Positions 35,903-43,922 of a stretch of DNA of 64,000 nucleotides are shown here, piece after piece. The notes beneath the pieces were generated by a model. The model did no database searches. It was not told the DNA's origin and saw only the letters and a program-made list of their open reading frames with translations. Both the position numbers and the translations under genes were made by a program. The stretch covers positions 2,737,411 to 2,801,410 of the forward strand of contig NZ_CP078078.1 in NCBI RefSeq assembly GCF_023101205.1. Reading direction: 5' to 3'. The DNA comes from Microbacterium aurugineum (GTDB lineage: Bacteria > Actinomycetota > Actinomycetes > Actinomycetales > Microbacteriaceae). Numbering within the stretch: the stretch's first letter is position 1; every line of letters starts with the position of its first letter.

Positions 35903-36874
35903 ATGAGTGCATCCGGAGGCAACAAGGCCATCGTCGCGGCGTTCCTGGCGAACCTGGGCATCGCGCTCGCGAAGTTCGTCGCCTGGGCGCTTTCCGGTTC
36001 CGCCTCGATGCTCGCGGAGGCCATCCACTCGGTCGCCGATTCCGGCAACCAGCTCCTGCTCATGCTCGGCGGACGCAAGGCACGTCGCGAAGCCGACCGT
36101 GCACACCCCTTCGGCTATGGCCGGGAGCGCTATGTGTACGCGTTCGTCGTGTCGATCATCCTCTTCTCCGTCGGTGGACTGTTCGCGATCTACGAGGGCG
36201 TCGAGAAGCTCACCAACCCCCACGAGCTCGACAGGACCTGGTGGTGGTTGCCGCTGGTCGTCCTCTTCATCGCGATCGGGCTCGAGTCGTTCTCGCTGCG
36301 CACCGCGGTGCGTGAGAGCAACATCGTGCGGGAGAAGGGGCAGTCGTGGGTCTCCTTCGTGCGTCGTTCGAAGGCTCCCGAACTCCCCGTCGTGCTGCTC
36401 GAAGACGTCGGTGCGCTGACCGGCCTCACGTTCGCGCTGCTCGGCGTCGGGCTCACGCTCCTCACGGGAAACCCGGTGTTCGACGCCCTCGGCACCGTGA
36501 TGATCGGTGTGCTGCTGGTGCTGATCGCGATCGTGCTGGGCGTCGAGACGAAGAGCCTGCTGGTCGGCGAAGGGGCGACGGCCGCCGATCACGACCGCAT
36601 CGTCGATGCCATCAACGCGGGCGACGAGATCGAGAAGATCATCCACATGAAGACTCTCTACCTCGGACCGGACGAGCTGATGGTCGCTGCGAAGATCGCC
36701 CTCAACGCCGACAAGCCGTTGCGGGAAGCCGCCGACGACATCAACGCGATCGAGGCGCGCATCCGCGAGGCCGTTCCGGTCGCGCGCATCGTCTACATCG
36801 AGCCGGACGTGTATCGCCCCGCGATCGATCCCGAGCCGTCGACCGACGTCTTCGTGCTGAAGTCCTCCGACTGA
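35903..36874 (+). CDS. Cation diffusion facilitator metal exporter
   Basis: A 323-residue CDF transporter. The membrane part has the site-A type motif in its second segment ([14 protein letters not shown]) and a fifth segment with [10 protein letters not shown], giving the H/D-x3-D arrangement expected for Zn2+, Fe2+ or Mn2+ export by proton antiport; [14 protein letters not shown] is the characteristic loop. A C-terminal cytoplasmic domain follows residue 215. The metal cannot be fixed from sequence alone. Confidence 0.92.
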   Translation: MSASGGNKAIVAAFLANLGIALAKFVAWALSGSASMLAEAIHSVADSGNQLLLMLGGRKARREADRAHPFGYGRERYVYAFVVSIILFSVGGLFAIYEGVEKLTNPHELDRTWWWLPLVVLFIAIGLESFSLRTAVRESNIVREKGQSWVSFVRRSKAPELPVVLLEDVGALTGLTFALLGVGLTLLTGNPVFDALGTVMIGVLLVLIAIVLGVETKSLLVGEGATAADHDRIVDAINAGDEIEKIIHMKTLYLGPDELMVAAKIALNADKPLREAADDINAIEARIREAVPVARIVYIEPDVYRPAIDPEPSTDVFVLKSSD

Positions 36875-36902
36875 GCGCGGAGTCCGGACGGGCGGCGAGT
36901 GC

Positions 36903-37358
36903 TCAGCGCCGCTGCTCGAAGAAGGTGCGCAGCTGCGTCGCCACCGCGTCCGCCTGCACACCGCCGATCACCTCGGCGCGGTACGGAAGCCTCCGGTCGC
37001 GCAGGACGTCGTACATGGAGCCGGCCGCGCCCGCCTTCTCGTCCCAGGCACCGAAGACCACGCGCCCGATGCGCGCCTGCAGGATCGCCCCGGCACACAT
37101 GATGCACGGCTCGAGGGTGACCACGAGAGTGTGCCCCTCGAGATTCCACGAGCCGACGGATGCCGCCGCACGACGCAAGGCCTCCACTTCGGCATGACCG
37201 GTCGGATCGTTCGTGGCCTCGCGGGTGTTTCGCCCCTCGGCGACGATGTTCCCGTCACGGTCGAGGATCACCGCTCCGACCGGGATCTCCGCCGCTGCCG
37301 CTGCCTCGTCCGCAAGCGCGAGCGCCCGCTGCATCGCGAGGTCGTCGGCGGCGGTCAT
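36903..37358 (-). CDS. tadA: tRNA adenosine(34) deaminase
   Basis: Converts A34 to inosine in the tRNA-Arg(ACG) wobble position; essential in most bacteria. The zinc site is H55-A-E57 plus PCIMC (C85, C88), with Glu57 as the proton shuttle. The 151-residue length is standard. It is convergent with the CDF gene and divergent from upp. Confidence 0.95.
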   Translation of the reverse strand: MTAADDLAMQRALALADEAAAAAEIPVGAVILDRDGNIVAEGRNTREATNDPTGHAEVEALRRAAASVGSWNLEGHTLVVTLEPCIMCAGAILQARIGRVVFGAWDEKAGAAGSMYDVLRDRRLPYRAEVIGGVQADAVATQLRTFFEQRR

Positions 37359-37439
37359 GCGTCGAGCCTACGACAGCCGCACCCAGGTCACCCGGGCCCG
37401 GATGTCGTGCCGGGCTCCCTGGCGCATTACCCTGTATCC

Positions 37440-38072
37440 ATGCGTGTTCACGTCGCCGACCACCCTCTCGTCACTCACAAGCTCTCGGTGCTGCGCGACG
37501 CGCGCACCCCGTCGCCGGTGTTCCGTCAGCTCACGGAAGAACTCGTGACCCTGCTCGCGTACGAGGCGACCCGCAATGTGAAGGTCAGCCCGATCGAGAT
37601 CACCACCCCCGTGACGACGACCACGGGCGTCAAGATCTCGGAGCCGCGTCCCATCGTGGTGCCGATCCTCCGCGCCGGCCTCGGGATGCTCGAAGGTCTG
37701 GTCAAGCTGCTCCCGACCGCAGAGGTCGGGTTCCTCGGAATGGTGCGCGACGAGACGACCTTCGAGCCGACCACGTACGCCGAGCGTCTCCCCGACGACC
37801 TGAGCGACCGCCAGTGCTTCGCCATCGACCCGATGCTCGCCACCGGTGGATCGCTCGCGGCGGCGATCCAGTTCCTGTTCGACCGCGGGGCAAAGGACGT
37901 CACGGCGATCTGCCTGCTCGGCACCCCTGAAGGCGTCGCCGCGATCGAGGCGATGGCGGGCGACCGCGACGTGACCCTCGTGCTCGGCGCGCTCGACGAG
38001 CGTCTCGACGAAAAGGGCTACATCGTCCCCGGACTCGGCGACGCCGGCGATCGCCTCTACGGCACGGTCTGA
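37440..38072 (+). CDS. upp: Uracil phosphoribosyltransferase
   Basis: Salvages uracil to UMP using PRPP. The 210-residue enzyme shows [17 protein letters not shown] and the PRPP loop [18 protein letters not shown]; the C-terminal [15 protein letters not shown] is diagnostic of the family. The ATG at 37440 is chosen, as the frame upstream has non-coding composition. Single gene. Confidence 0.97.
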   Translation: MRVHVADHPLVTHKLSVLRDARTPSPVFRQLTEELVTLLAYEATRNVKVSPIEITTPVTTTTGVKISEPRPIVVPILRAGLGMLEGLVKLLPTAEVGFLGMVRDETTFEPTTYAERLPDDLSDRQCFAIDPMLATGGSLAAAIQFLFDRGAKDVTAICLLGTPEGVAAIEAMAGDRDVTLVLGALDERLDEKGYIVPGLGDAGDRLYGTV

Positions 38073-38078
38073 CCGATA

Positions 38079-38858
38079 TCAGTCTGCGAGGGTGAGTCGA
38101 TAGGCGCGCTCGTCGCCGAAATGCCGGAAGCCCACACGCCTGAGGATCGGTGCGGACGTGGCGACACGGCCCTTCACGAGGGCGGTCGCCGCGCCCCGTT
38201 CGGCGGCAGCGCGCAACCGCTCGGCGAGGACAGCCCGATACGCACCCCGACCACGCGCATCCGGTAGGGTCGCCGCTCCCCACAACCGTGCGAAGCCGTT
38301 GACGATCGTGCACCCGCCGGTACTCACGGACCGTCCCTCCAGCCGACCGAGGACGCGCACGTCGCGCCCCGTCTTCAGCCCTGCGACGACCTCATCCTTC
38401 TCGATGCGGATCCCCTCCTCGTCGAGCGGTTCCTGCGCCCAGACCGGCACGTTGATCGCGTCGACCTCCCGCACCTGTTCGAGCGTGCGCACGATCTCCG
38501 CCGACGCCTCACCGGGGACGTCGACGACGAGTTCATCGATGGCGCGCGCGAGGACGGCGACGGTGTCGATGTGCTCGGCGCCGCGCCGACGCAGCTCGTC
38601 TTCGAGATCGGGAGAGTCCGAGGGGTTGGTCCAGAATGTGAGCTGCGCCTCGCCCCAGCCGCGGGTGTGCGCGATCGCGTGATCGAGCACCGAAGAGGCA
38701 TCGCCAGACGAGCGGACCTGCGATGCACGAACCCCGCCGCCGAAGCGCGCCGGGTACCGCACGAGTTGCAGTTCCTCGTGCACCTGATCGCTGTCGCGGG
38801 GGAACCACACCCACGCAGCGGAAGCCCGGAGGATGTCCTCCGTGGTGTGGACGCTCAC
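38079..38858 (-). CDS. GNAT-family N-acetyltransferase
   Basis: A 259-residue protein whose C-terminal half is an acetyltransferase: CTIVNGFARLWGAATLPDAR with the acetyl-CoA loop ARGRGAYRAVLAERL, ending LRRVGFRHFGDERAYRL. The N-terminal half is less similar to known folds and may be a second, degenerate GNAT domain. The GTG at 38858 overlaps the stop of the helicase/nuclease gene, so they are coupled, although no functional link is evident. Confidence 0.85.
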   Translation of the reverse strand: MSVHTTEDILRASAAWVWFPRDSDQVHEELQLVRYPARFGGGVRASQVRSSGDASSVLDHAIAHTRGWGEAQLTFWTNPSDSPDLEDELRRRGAEHIDTVAVLARAIDELVVDVPGEASAEIVRTLEQVREVDAINVPVWAQEPLDEEGIRIEKDEVVAGLKTGRDVRVLGRLEGRSVSTGGCTIVNGFARLWGAATLPDARGRGAYRAVLAERLRAAAERGAATALVKGRVATSAPILRRVGFRHFGDERAYRLTLAD

Positions 38859-41800
38859 TCCGCCGCACCCACGAGACGCGCGAAGGCACTGAGACGAGCG
38901 ACTCCCTCGGGCGTATACGGCAGATCGTCGAGGAGGGCCGGGGAGTGGATGAGGTAGGCGACGACCTGAGCGCGGGAGATCGCCACGTTGAGACGATTCT
39001 GCAGCAGCAGGAACTCCGGCCCCCGCGGCGCATCCCGACCGCTCGAGGCAGCCAGCGAGGTGATCGACACCACCGCCTCCTTGCCCTGGAAGTTGTCGAC
39101 CGTCCCCACGGGAACATCCGGGAAGCCTGCATCGGCCAGCGCATCGAGCACCAGCTGTCGCTGCGCGTTGTAGGGCGTGACGACGATGATGTCGGACTGC
39201 GTCAGCGGACGCGCCGAGGCATTCGGGTCGTTGTCGGTGAAAGTCCGACCGATCAGATCGTCGACGAGCCGCACGACTTCGGCGGCCTCCTCCGCTGACG
39301 CGGTGGCGTTCCCCCGGTGCCGGAGCGGAACCACGTGCAGTCCGGGCTCCACACCGTCGAGCGAGCGGAGTTCCGTGCCGGGCGCCGAGGCGAGCTGTCC
39401 GGCGTATGCGAGCTTCGACACCGGAGCCGCCACCGCCGGGTGCATGCGCCACGATCGCGCGAGGAAGTAGCCGTACTCCGGCCGGACCACCGGATCGCCG
39501 TCCATCACCCACCCGAGAGCGGACGTGTCCACCGGCTCGGGATGAGCGCCCTGGCTCACCTGCGGGAGCTGCTGCGGATCACCGAGCAGCAGGAGCCGTT
39601 TCGCACCGGCGGCCACGGCGATGGTCGAGGCGAGCGAGAATTGTCCGGCCTCGTCGATCACGAGCAGATCGAGTCCCTCCCTGTCGACGCGCTGGGTGTT
39701 GCTGAAGTCCCATGCCGTGCCACCGACGACCGCACCCTCACCGATGTGCTCTGCGAGGAAGGCTGCCATGCCGTTCTTCGGGATCGCGGTGTACGGCGGT
39801 TCGGCGTCGGGATCCTTCGGCGCTTTCGCCACCTGAGAGGGCGAGACGCCGTCGGACACGATCCGCGCCAGCAGCGTCTCGATGATGGCGTGCGACTGCG
39901 CGACCACGCCGACCTTGAAACCGTGCTCGTTCACGAGACGTGCGATCACACGAGACCCTGTGTAGGTCTTGCCCGTTCCGGGAGGCCCCTGCACGGCGAG
40001 ATAGCTGTGGTCGAGGTCGAGCACGCCGCGCACGATCGCGTCGATGACGTCGTCGTCTGCGGGCGGGAGCGCATCCCCTGACGTCGTGCGCGGAGGGATA
40101 CGACGCAGGATGTCGGTCGCGGCATCATGCGGGTAGCCCGGGGCCGCAACGTGCACGGCATCGGCCCACTCGTCGATCGCCCCTTGCAGGGAGACGACCC
40201 GCGGCGGCGCGGCGGGGGTGAGTGCGAGGGGAAGCTCGTCCCAGGTCTGGCCCTGCACCGCCGATTCGGTGACGAGGTAACCGTCGTCGAGCACTTCGGC
40301 CACCGTGACGGTGTGCGGCACGTGGACTGCTCGGGACGGCACTTCGGTATCGAAGGGCGCCGGCACCTCGTACAGGGCGAACGGTTGCGAACCCGCGCCG
40401 AGGGTCGTTCCCGGTGACACCTCTCCCCGGATCTCGATGTCGCGGGACATCACCCTGCGCCCTTCCCCGATACTCCAGTCCCGACGGACGGAAGACGAGG
40501 GACGATCGACCCGCACCACGTCTCGCGTGCCGTCCCACATCGTCACCGGCTCCCGCAGCCGCTGGAAATGCGACACCCAGAAGCTCTTCGCCTCGCGAGG
40601 GAAGTAGTCGATCGCCGCGGCCGCGATGCGATGGACGAGTCCGTTGCCCCCGGCCTCCACGGCCTGCTCCGCGTCGGCAAGGAGCGCGACGGAGCGGGGC
40701 GACGGCTCGTAGATGACCTCGTCGGCGGCGTCCGGCGGCGCCGGTGTGACGCCCTTCTGCCGTGCGATGTCGATGAGCCAGTTGCGCAGCCTTCGCGTGG
40801 ACACGCAGTCGTAGCGGTTGTAGTCGGCGAGGTCGGCGAGGACCACCTCCGCCTCACTCTGGTTCCCGGCCGCCGCGAGCTCGCGCGCCGCGACGTACTG
40901 AACGATCGAGTCGTCGCCCTTCTGCACGTCGCTCGTGCGCACGTCTTCACCCATGTAGAGCGGTTCGAGCTTCTTGATCGAGTACGAGCGGGATCCCACC
41001 CGCACGGTGCGCAGCACCAGCGGGTACAGATCGACGAACACCCCTTCTCGCAGCAGCCGGTCGACCTCTCCTTCGCGCACGCCGTGTCGCGCGGCCATCG
41101 CCACCAGATGCGACGTCTCGTACGGGGCGTAGTGATAGATGTGCATACCGGGATGCGCCGCCCGGCGCAGGGTGACGAAGTCGAGGAAGGACTCGAGCGC
41201 CCGCTTCTCGTCGGCGAAGGTGTGCGCCCACAGCGCCGAGTACTGGTCCGCGTTGTCTACCCAGCCGAAGAGGTAGTCGATCCCCCACTGCGCCTCCCCG
41301 TCGGCTGCGGGCTCGGTGTAGAGCGGATCCCCCTCGAAGTCGAAGAAGATGTCGCCGTGGCTCGGCAGGGGAAGAGTATGGATCGCTTGCGCGTAGTGCA
41401 CGTCGTACGTCGGCTCGCCCTCTGCATCCGCGCGCAGCTGCAGACGGGCTTGAGCGCGGAGATTCTCGAACGTGTCGGTGTTCATTCCCGCCGGAGCATG
41501 GACCGCGGCGGCGAGGGCGTCGATCGTCTCGACACCGGCTGCCCGCAGTCGCGCCCGCTGCACCGGTCGCATCCGCGCGACCATCAGGAGGTCTCGATGC
41601 GCGAGCACCTGCTCCTCACAGGTCGCGCACCGGCCGCAGGCCACGATCTGGAGGTCACCGCGATCATCGCCCCAGGCGAGAGGAGTGCCCGTCGCACCGT
41701 CGGCGACACGACGATCGGCGATGAGTGCACGAAGCCGGGCGCGACGCACCTGGAACAGCGGGAGCAGGTCGTCGACGGCATGCGTGCTGAGGGTGCCGTC

Positions 41801-42325
41801 GCCGAGGATGAGATCGACCTCATCGGAGCGCGGGATGCCGAGCCGGTCGAGCTGATCGGCATATGCCGCGAGCTGCATGAGCGCCGTCACGCGAGCCTTG
41901 CGCGCCAGCTTCGAGTCCTGGACACGCCACCGCCCCTCGTCGTCCTTGCGCAGGAAATCAGCGAACCCGACGAACTCCTCGGTCGCGAAAGCCGCCTGGA
42001 AGACGACCAGCGCCTCGGACCGCAGCGCCCGCACGGTCTCGTCGATCGCCGCGGCCAACGCCTCCGCATCGACCGAGGACACCTTCTCGATGCGATGCAC
42101 GTTCTCGTCGCCGAGGTCGTCGATGTAGCGGGCGAGCACGTTCTGCTCGTGGACGTCACCGAGCTCCGCGGCGCGCTTCAGCGTCGCATCCTCCGGCTCT
42201 TCGACGGCCGGCACCCGGCCCAGCTTCGCGTCGATCGCCCGACACCACGCGAACTCGCATTCCGCGGCCGCCTTGAGGTCGCTCGCGCTCCAGATGACGC
42301 GCTGCGCCTGAGTGTCGATCCGCAC
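38855..42325 (-). CDS. RecB-like nuclease fused to superfamily 1B helicase (TM0106 type)
   Basis: A 1156-residue multi-domain DNA-processing protein. Residues about 10-240 form a RecB-family nuclease: D123 in GFADFL and D137/K139 in VQDSKL are candidate metal ligands, bracketed by C23, C28 and C230/C233/C236 (CGRCATC), an arrangement resembling the Fe-S clusters of AddB/Cas4-type nucleases. Around 330-540 is an RNase-H-like domain (IFFDFEGDPL, YNRYDC). The C-terminal helicase has GPPGTGKT near 788, DEAGQF near 890, DNFQGKEAVV and a final NVAISRAQ motif. Family function is unproven; repair or plasmid/phage defence are both possible. It is conserved in ordinary actinobacterial chromosomes, which favours housekeeping repair. 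Confidence 0.9.
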   Translation of the reverse strand: MRIDTQAQRVIWSASDLKAAAECEFAWCRAIDAKLGRVPAVEEPEDATLKRAAELGDVHEQNVLARYIDDLGDENVHRIEKVSSVDAEALAAAIDETVRALRSEALVVFQAAFATEEFVGFADFLRKDDEGRWRVQDSKLARKARVTALMQLAAYADQLDRLGIPRSDEVDLILGDGTLSTHAVDDLLPLFQVRRARLRALIADRRVADGATGTPLAWGDDRGDLQIVACGRCATCEEQVLAHRDLLMVARMRPVQRARLRAAGVETIDALAAAVHAPAGMNTDTFENLRAQARLQLRADAEGEPTYDVHYAQAIHTLPLPSHGDIFFDFEGDPLYTEPAADGEAQWGIDYLFGWVDNADQYSALWAHTFADEKRALESFLDFVTLRRAAHPGMHIYHYAPYETSHLVAMAARHGVREGEVDRLLREGVFVDLYPLVLRTVRVGSRSYSIKKLEPLYMGEDVRTSDVQKGDDSIVQYVAARELAAAGNQSEAEVVLADLADYNRYDCVSTRRLRNWLIDIARQKGVTPAPPDAADEVIYEPSPRSVALLADAEQAVEAGGNGLVHRIAAAAIDYFPREAKSFWVSHFQRLREPVTMWDGTRDVVRVDRPSSSVRRDWSIGEGRRVMSRDIEIRGEVSPGTTLGAGSQPFALYEVPAPFDTEVPSRAVHVPHTVTVAEVLDDGYLVTESAVQGQTWDELPLALTPAAPPRVVSLQGAIDEWADAVHVAAPGYPHDAATDILRRIPPRTTSGDALPPADDDVIDAIVRGVLDLDHSYLAVQGPPGTGKTYTGSRVIARLVNEHGFKVGVVAQSHAIIETLLARIVSDGVSPSQVAKAPKDPDAEPPYTAIPKNGMAAFLAEHIGEGAVVGGTAWDFSNTQRVDREGLDLLVIDEAGQFSLASTIAVAAGAKRLLLLGDPQQLPQVSQGAHPEPVDTSALGWVMDGDPVVRPEYGYFLARSWRMHPAVAAPVSKLAYAGQLASAPGTELRSLDGVEPGLHVVPLRHRGNATASAEEAAEVVRLVDDLIGRTFTDNDPNASARPLTQSDIIVVTPYNAQRQLVLDALADAGFPDVPVGTVDNFQGKEAVVSITSLAASSGRDAPRGPEFLLLQNRLNVAISRAQVVAYLIHSPALLDDLPYTPEGVARLSAFARLVGAAE

Positions 42326-42410
42326 GATGCTCCCGTTCTGTCGGATGCTTCGACACTATCCGCGGCATCCGACACGGGCGAAGCGGGACGCCCTCAGAAG
42401 CGGCCTGCGA

Positions 42411-43229
42411 TCACCGCCACCAGGTGTCGTCCGGGGTCACCGGCAGGTGTCTCTTGTGCTGCGTCGCCAGGTATCGCGCCTCGATGCGGCCGGCGACGTC
42501 GGGATCCACCGACCGCCCTTCGAGGAAGTCGTCGATCTGCTCGTACGTGAGCCCGAGTTCTTCCTCGTCGGCCCGGCCGGGTTGCCCGTCGAGAAGATCG
42601 GCGGTGGGCACCTTGAACGCGAGTCGATCCGGGGCATCGAGGAACTGCAGTAGCGAACGCCCCTGCCGTTTGCTGAGACCGGACAACGGAAGGATGTCGG
42701 CCGCGCCGTCACCGAACTTCGTGAAGAAACCCGTCACCGCTTCGGCAGCGTGATCCGTGCCGATGACGAGGAGGCCGTCGTGCCCGGCGAGCGCGTACTG
42801 CGTGACCATGCGCACGCGTGCTTTGATGTTGCCGCGGTTGAAGTCGCTGATGTCACTCGTGACCGCGAACTCGATGTCTTCCTCGACACCGTCGACGCCG
42901 TTCTGGATGTTGACCTCGACCGAGGAATCCGGAGCGATGAAGTCGAGTGCCGCCTCAGCGTCCGCCGCATCGTGCTGGACGCGGTACGGCAGGCGCACGG
43001 CCAGGAACTTCGCCTCGCCGCCCTCGGACCGCACCCTCTCGACCGCGAGCTGCGCCAGACGCCCGGCGAGGGTCGAGTCCTGCCCGCCCGAGATCCCGAG
43101 TACGTAACCCTTCGCGCCCGTCGTGCGGAGGTACTCGACGAGGAACGCGACTCGACGTTCGACCTCGGCTTCGGGATCGATCTCGGGCCGGACGCCGAGG
43201 TCCTCCGAGATCTGCTGCTGCAACGACAT
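42411..43229 (-). CDS. nadE: Ammonia-dependent NAD+ synthetase
   Basis: Amidates nicotinate adenine dinucleotide to NAD+. The 272-residue E. coli-like form has the pyrophosphate loop [13 protein letters not shown] and the later [20 protein letters not shown], and ends [13 protein letters not shown]. There is no glutaminase domain, so it uses ammonia. It is followed on the same strand by the RecB/helicase gene after 85 bp. Confidence 0.96.
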   Translation of the reverse strand: MSLQQQISEDLGVRPEIDPEAEVERRVAFLVEYLRTTGAKGYVLGISGGQDSTLAGRLAQLAVERVRSEGGEAKFLAVRLPYRVQHDAADAEAALDFIAPDSSVEVNIQNGVDGVEEDIEFAVTSDISDFNRGNIKARVRMVTQYALAGHDGLLVIGTDHAAEAVTGFFTKFGDGAADILPLSGLSKRQGRSLLQFLDAPDRLAFKVPTADLLDGQPGRADEEELGLTYEQIDDFLEGRSVDPDVAGRIEARYLATQHKRHLPVTPDDTWWR

Positions 43230-43338
43230 GTGATCCTCCGCTCTGTTCCTCGAATCAGTATCGCCCCTCCGTGTTACACCCGGGTGACGCCGCGTCGCTC
43301 GTCAGGTTCTGTCCGCGGTGACCTGAGAGAATGGGGCA

Positions 43339-43896
43339 GTGAAACTCCTCGTCGCCGCGCTCGCCTCCGAACTGTCCGCCTTCCCGGAGGAGCTCGAGGG
43401 CTTCGATCGGCTCATCACGGGCCCCGGCAAGTTGCAGGCGACGTACGCACTCACCCGTGCCCTCGATGCGAACGACTACGACGAGATCGTCGTGGTGGGC
43501 ACCGCCGGGGCGATCGACCCCGACCTCGAGTCGAGGGTGCACGAGGTCGGCACGGCATTCCAGCACGACGTCACCGATCTCGACGGGATCTCCGGGCAGC
43601 ACGTCTCCCTTCCCACGAAGGTGTCGACCGGGAAGGAGGGCGTGCTGATCGCGACCGGCGACCACTTCGTCGAGGACGCGGAGATCACCGCCGTGATCCG
43701 CCCGTCCGGCGCGGTTCTGGTCGATATGGAGACCTATGCGTACATCTGGGTGGCGGGGCGGTTCGAGGTCCCGATCCGCGTGTTCCGGGCCATCTCCGAT
43801 CAGGCCGAAGACGGCGCCCTCACGGACTGGCGCGAAGCCGTCGCGCGCTGCAGTGTGCAGCTGCGCGAGTTCATCCTCGCCGAATACGGCGTGTGA
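43339..43896 (+). CDS. MTA/SAH nucleosidase-like protein, short form
   Basis: A 185-residue member of the nucleoside phosphorylase superfamily. Recognisable elements are the first strand MKLLVAALASELSAF, VVGTAGAIDP, ATGDHFVED, LVDMETYAYIWVA (the Met-Glu that binds ribose) and FRAISDQAEDG with the catalytic Asp. It is shorter than typical MTA/SAH nucleosidases (about 230). It probably hydrolyses a purine nucleoside; the exact substrate is uncertain. GTG start at 43339. Confidence 0.85.
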   Translation: MKLLVAALASELSAFPEELEGFDRLITGPGKLQATYALTRALDANDYDEIVVVGTAGAIDPDLESRVHEVGTAFQHDVTDLDGISGQHVSLPTKVSTGKEGVLIATGDHFVEDAEITAVIRPSGAVLVDMETYAYIWVAGRFEVPIRVFRAISDQAEDGALTDWREAVARCSVQLREFILAEYGV

Positions 43897-43922
43897 CACC
43901 GCGGCGCCGTTCGGGCACCACC

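Noticed and set aside
38079..39512. Reading the GNAT gene as a 477-residue protein
   Set aside because: The extra N-terminal part overlaps the helicase coding sequence in another frame and is Arg/Ala/Gly-rich; the GTG at 38858 overlapping the helicase stop is the natural start.
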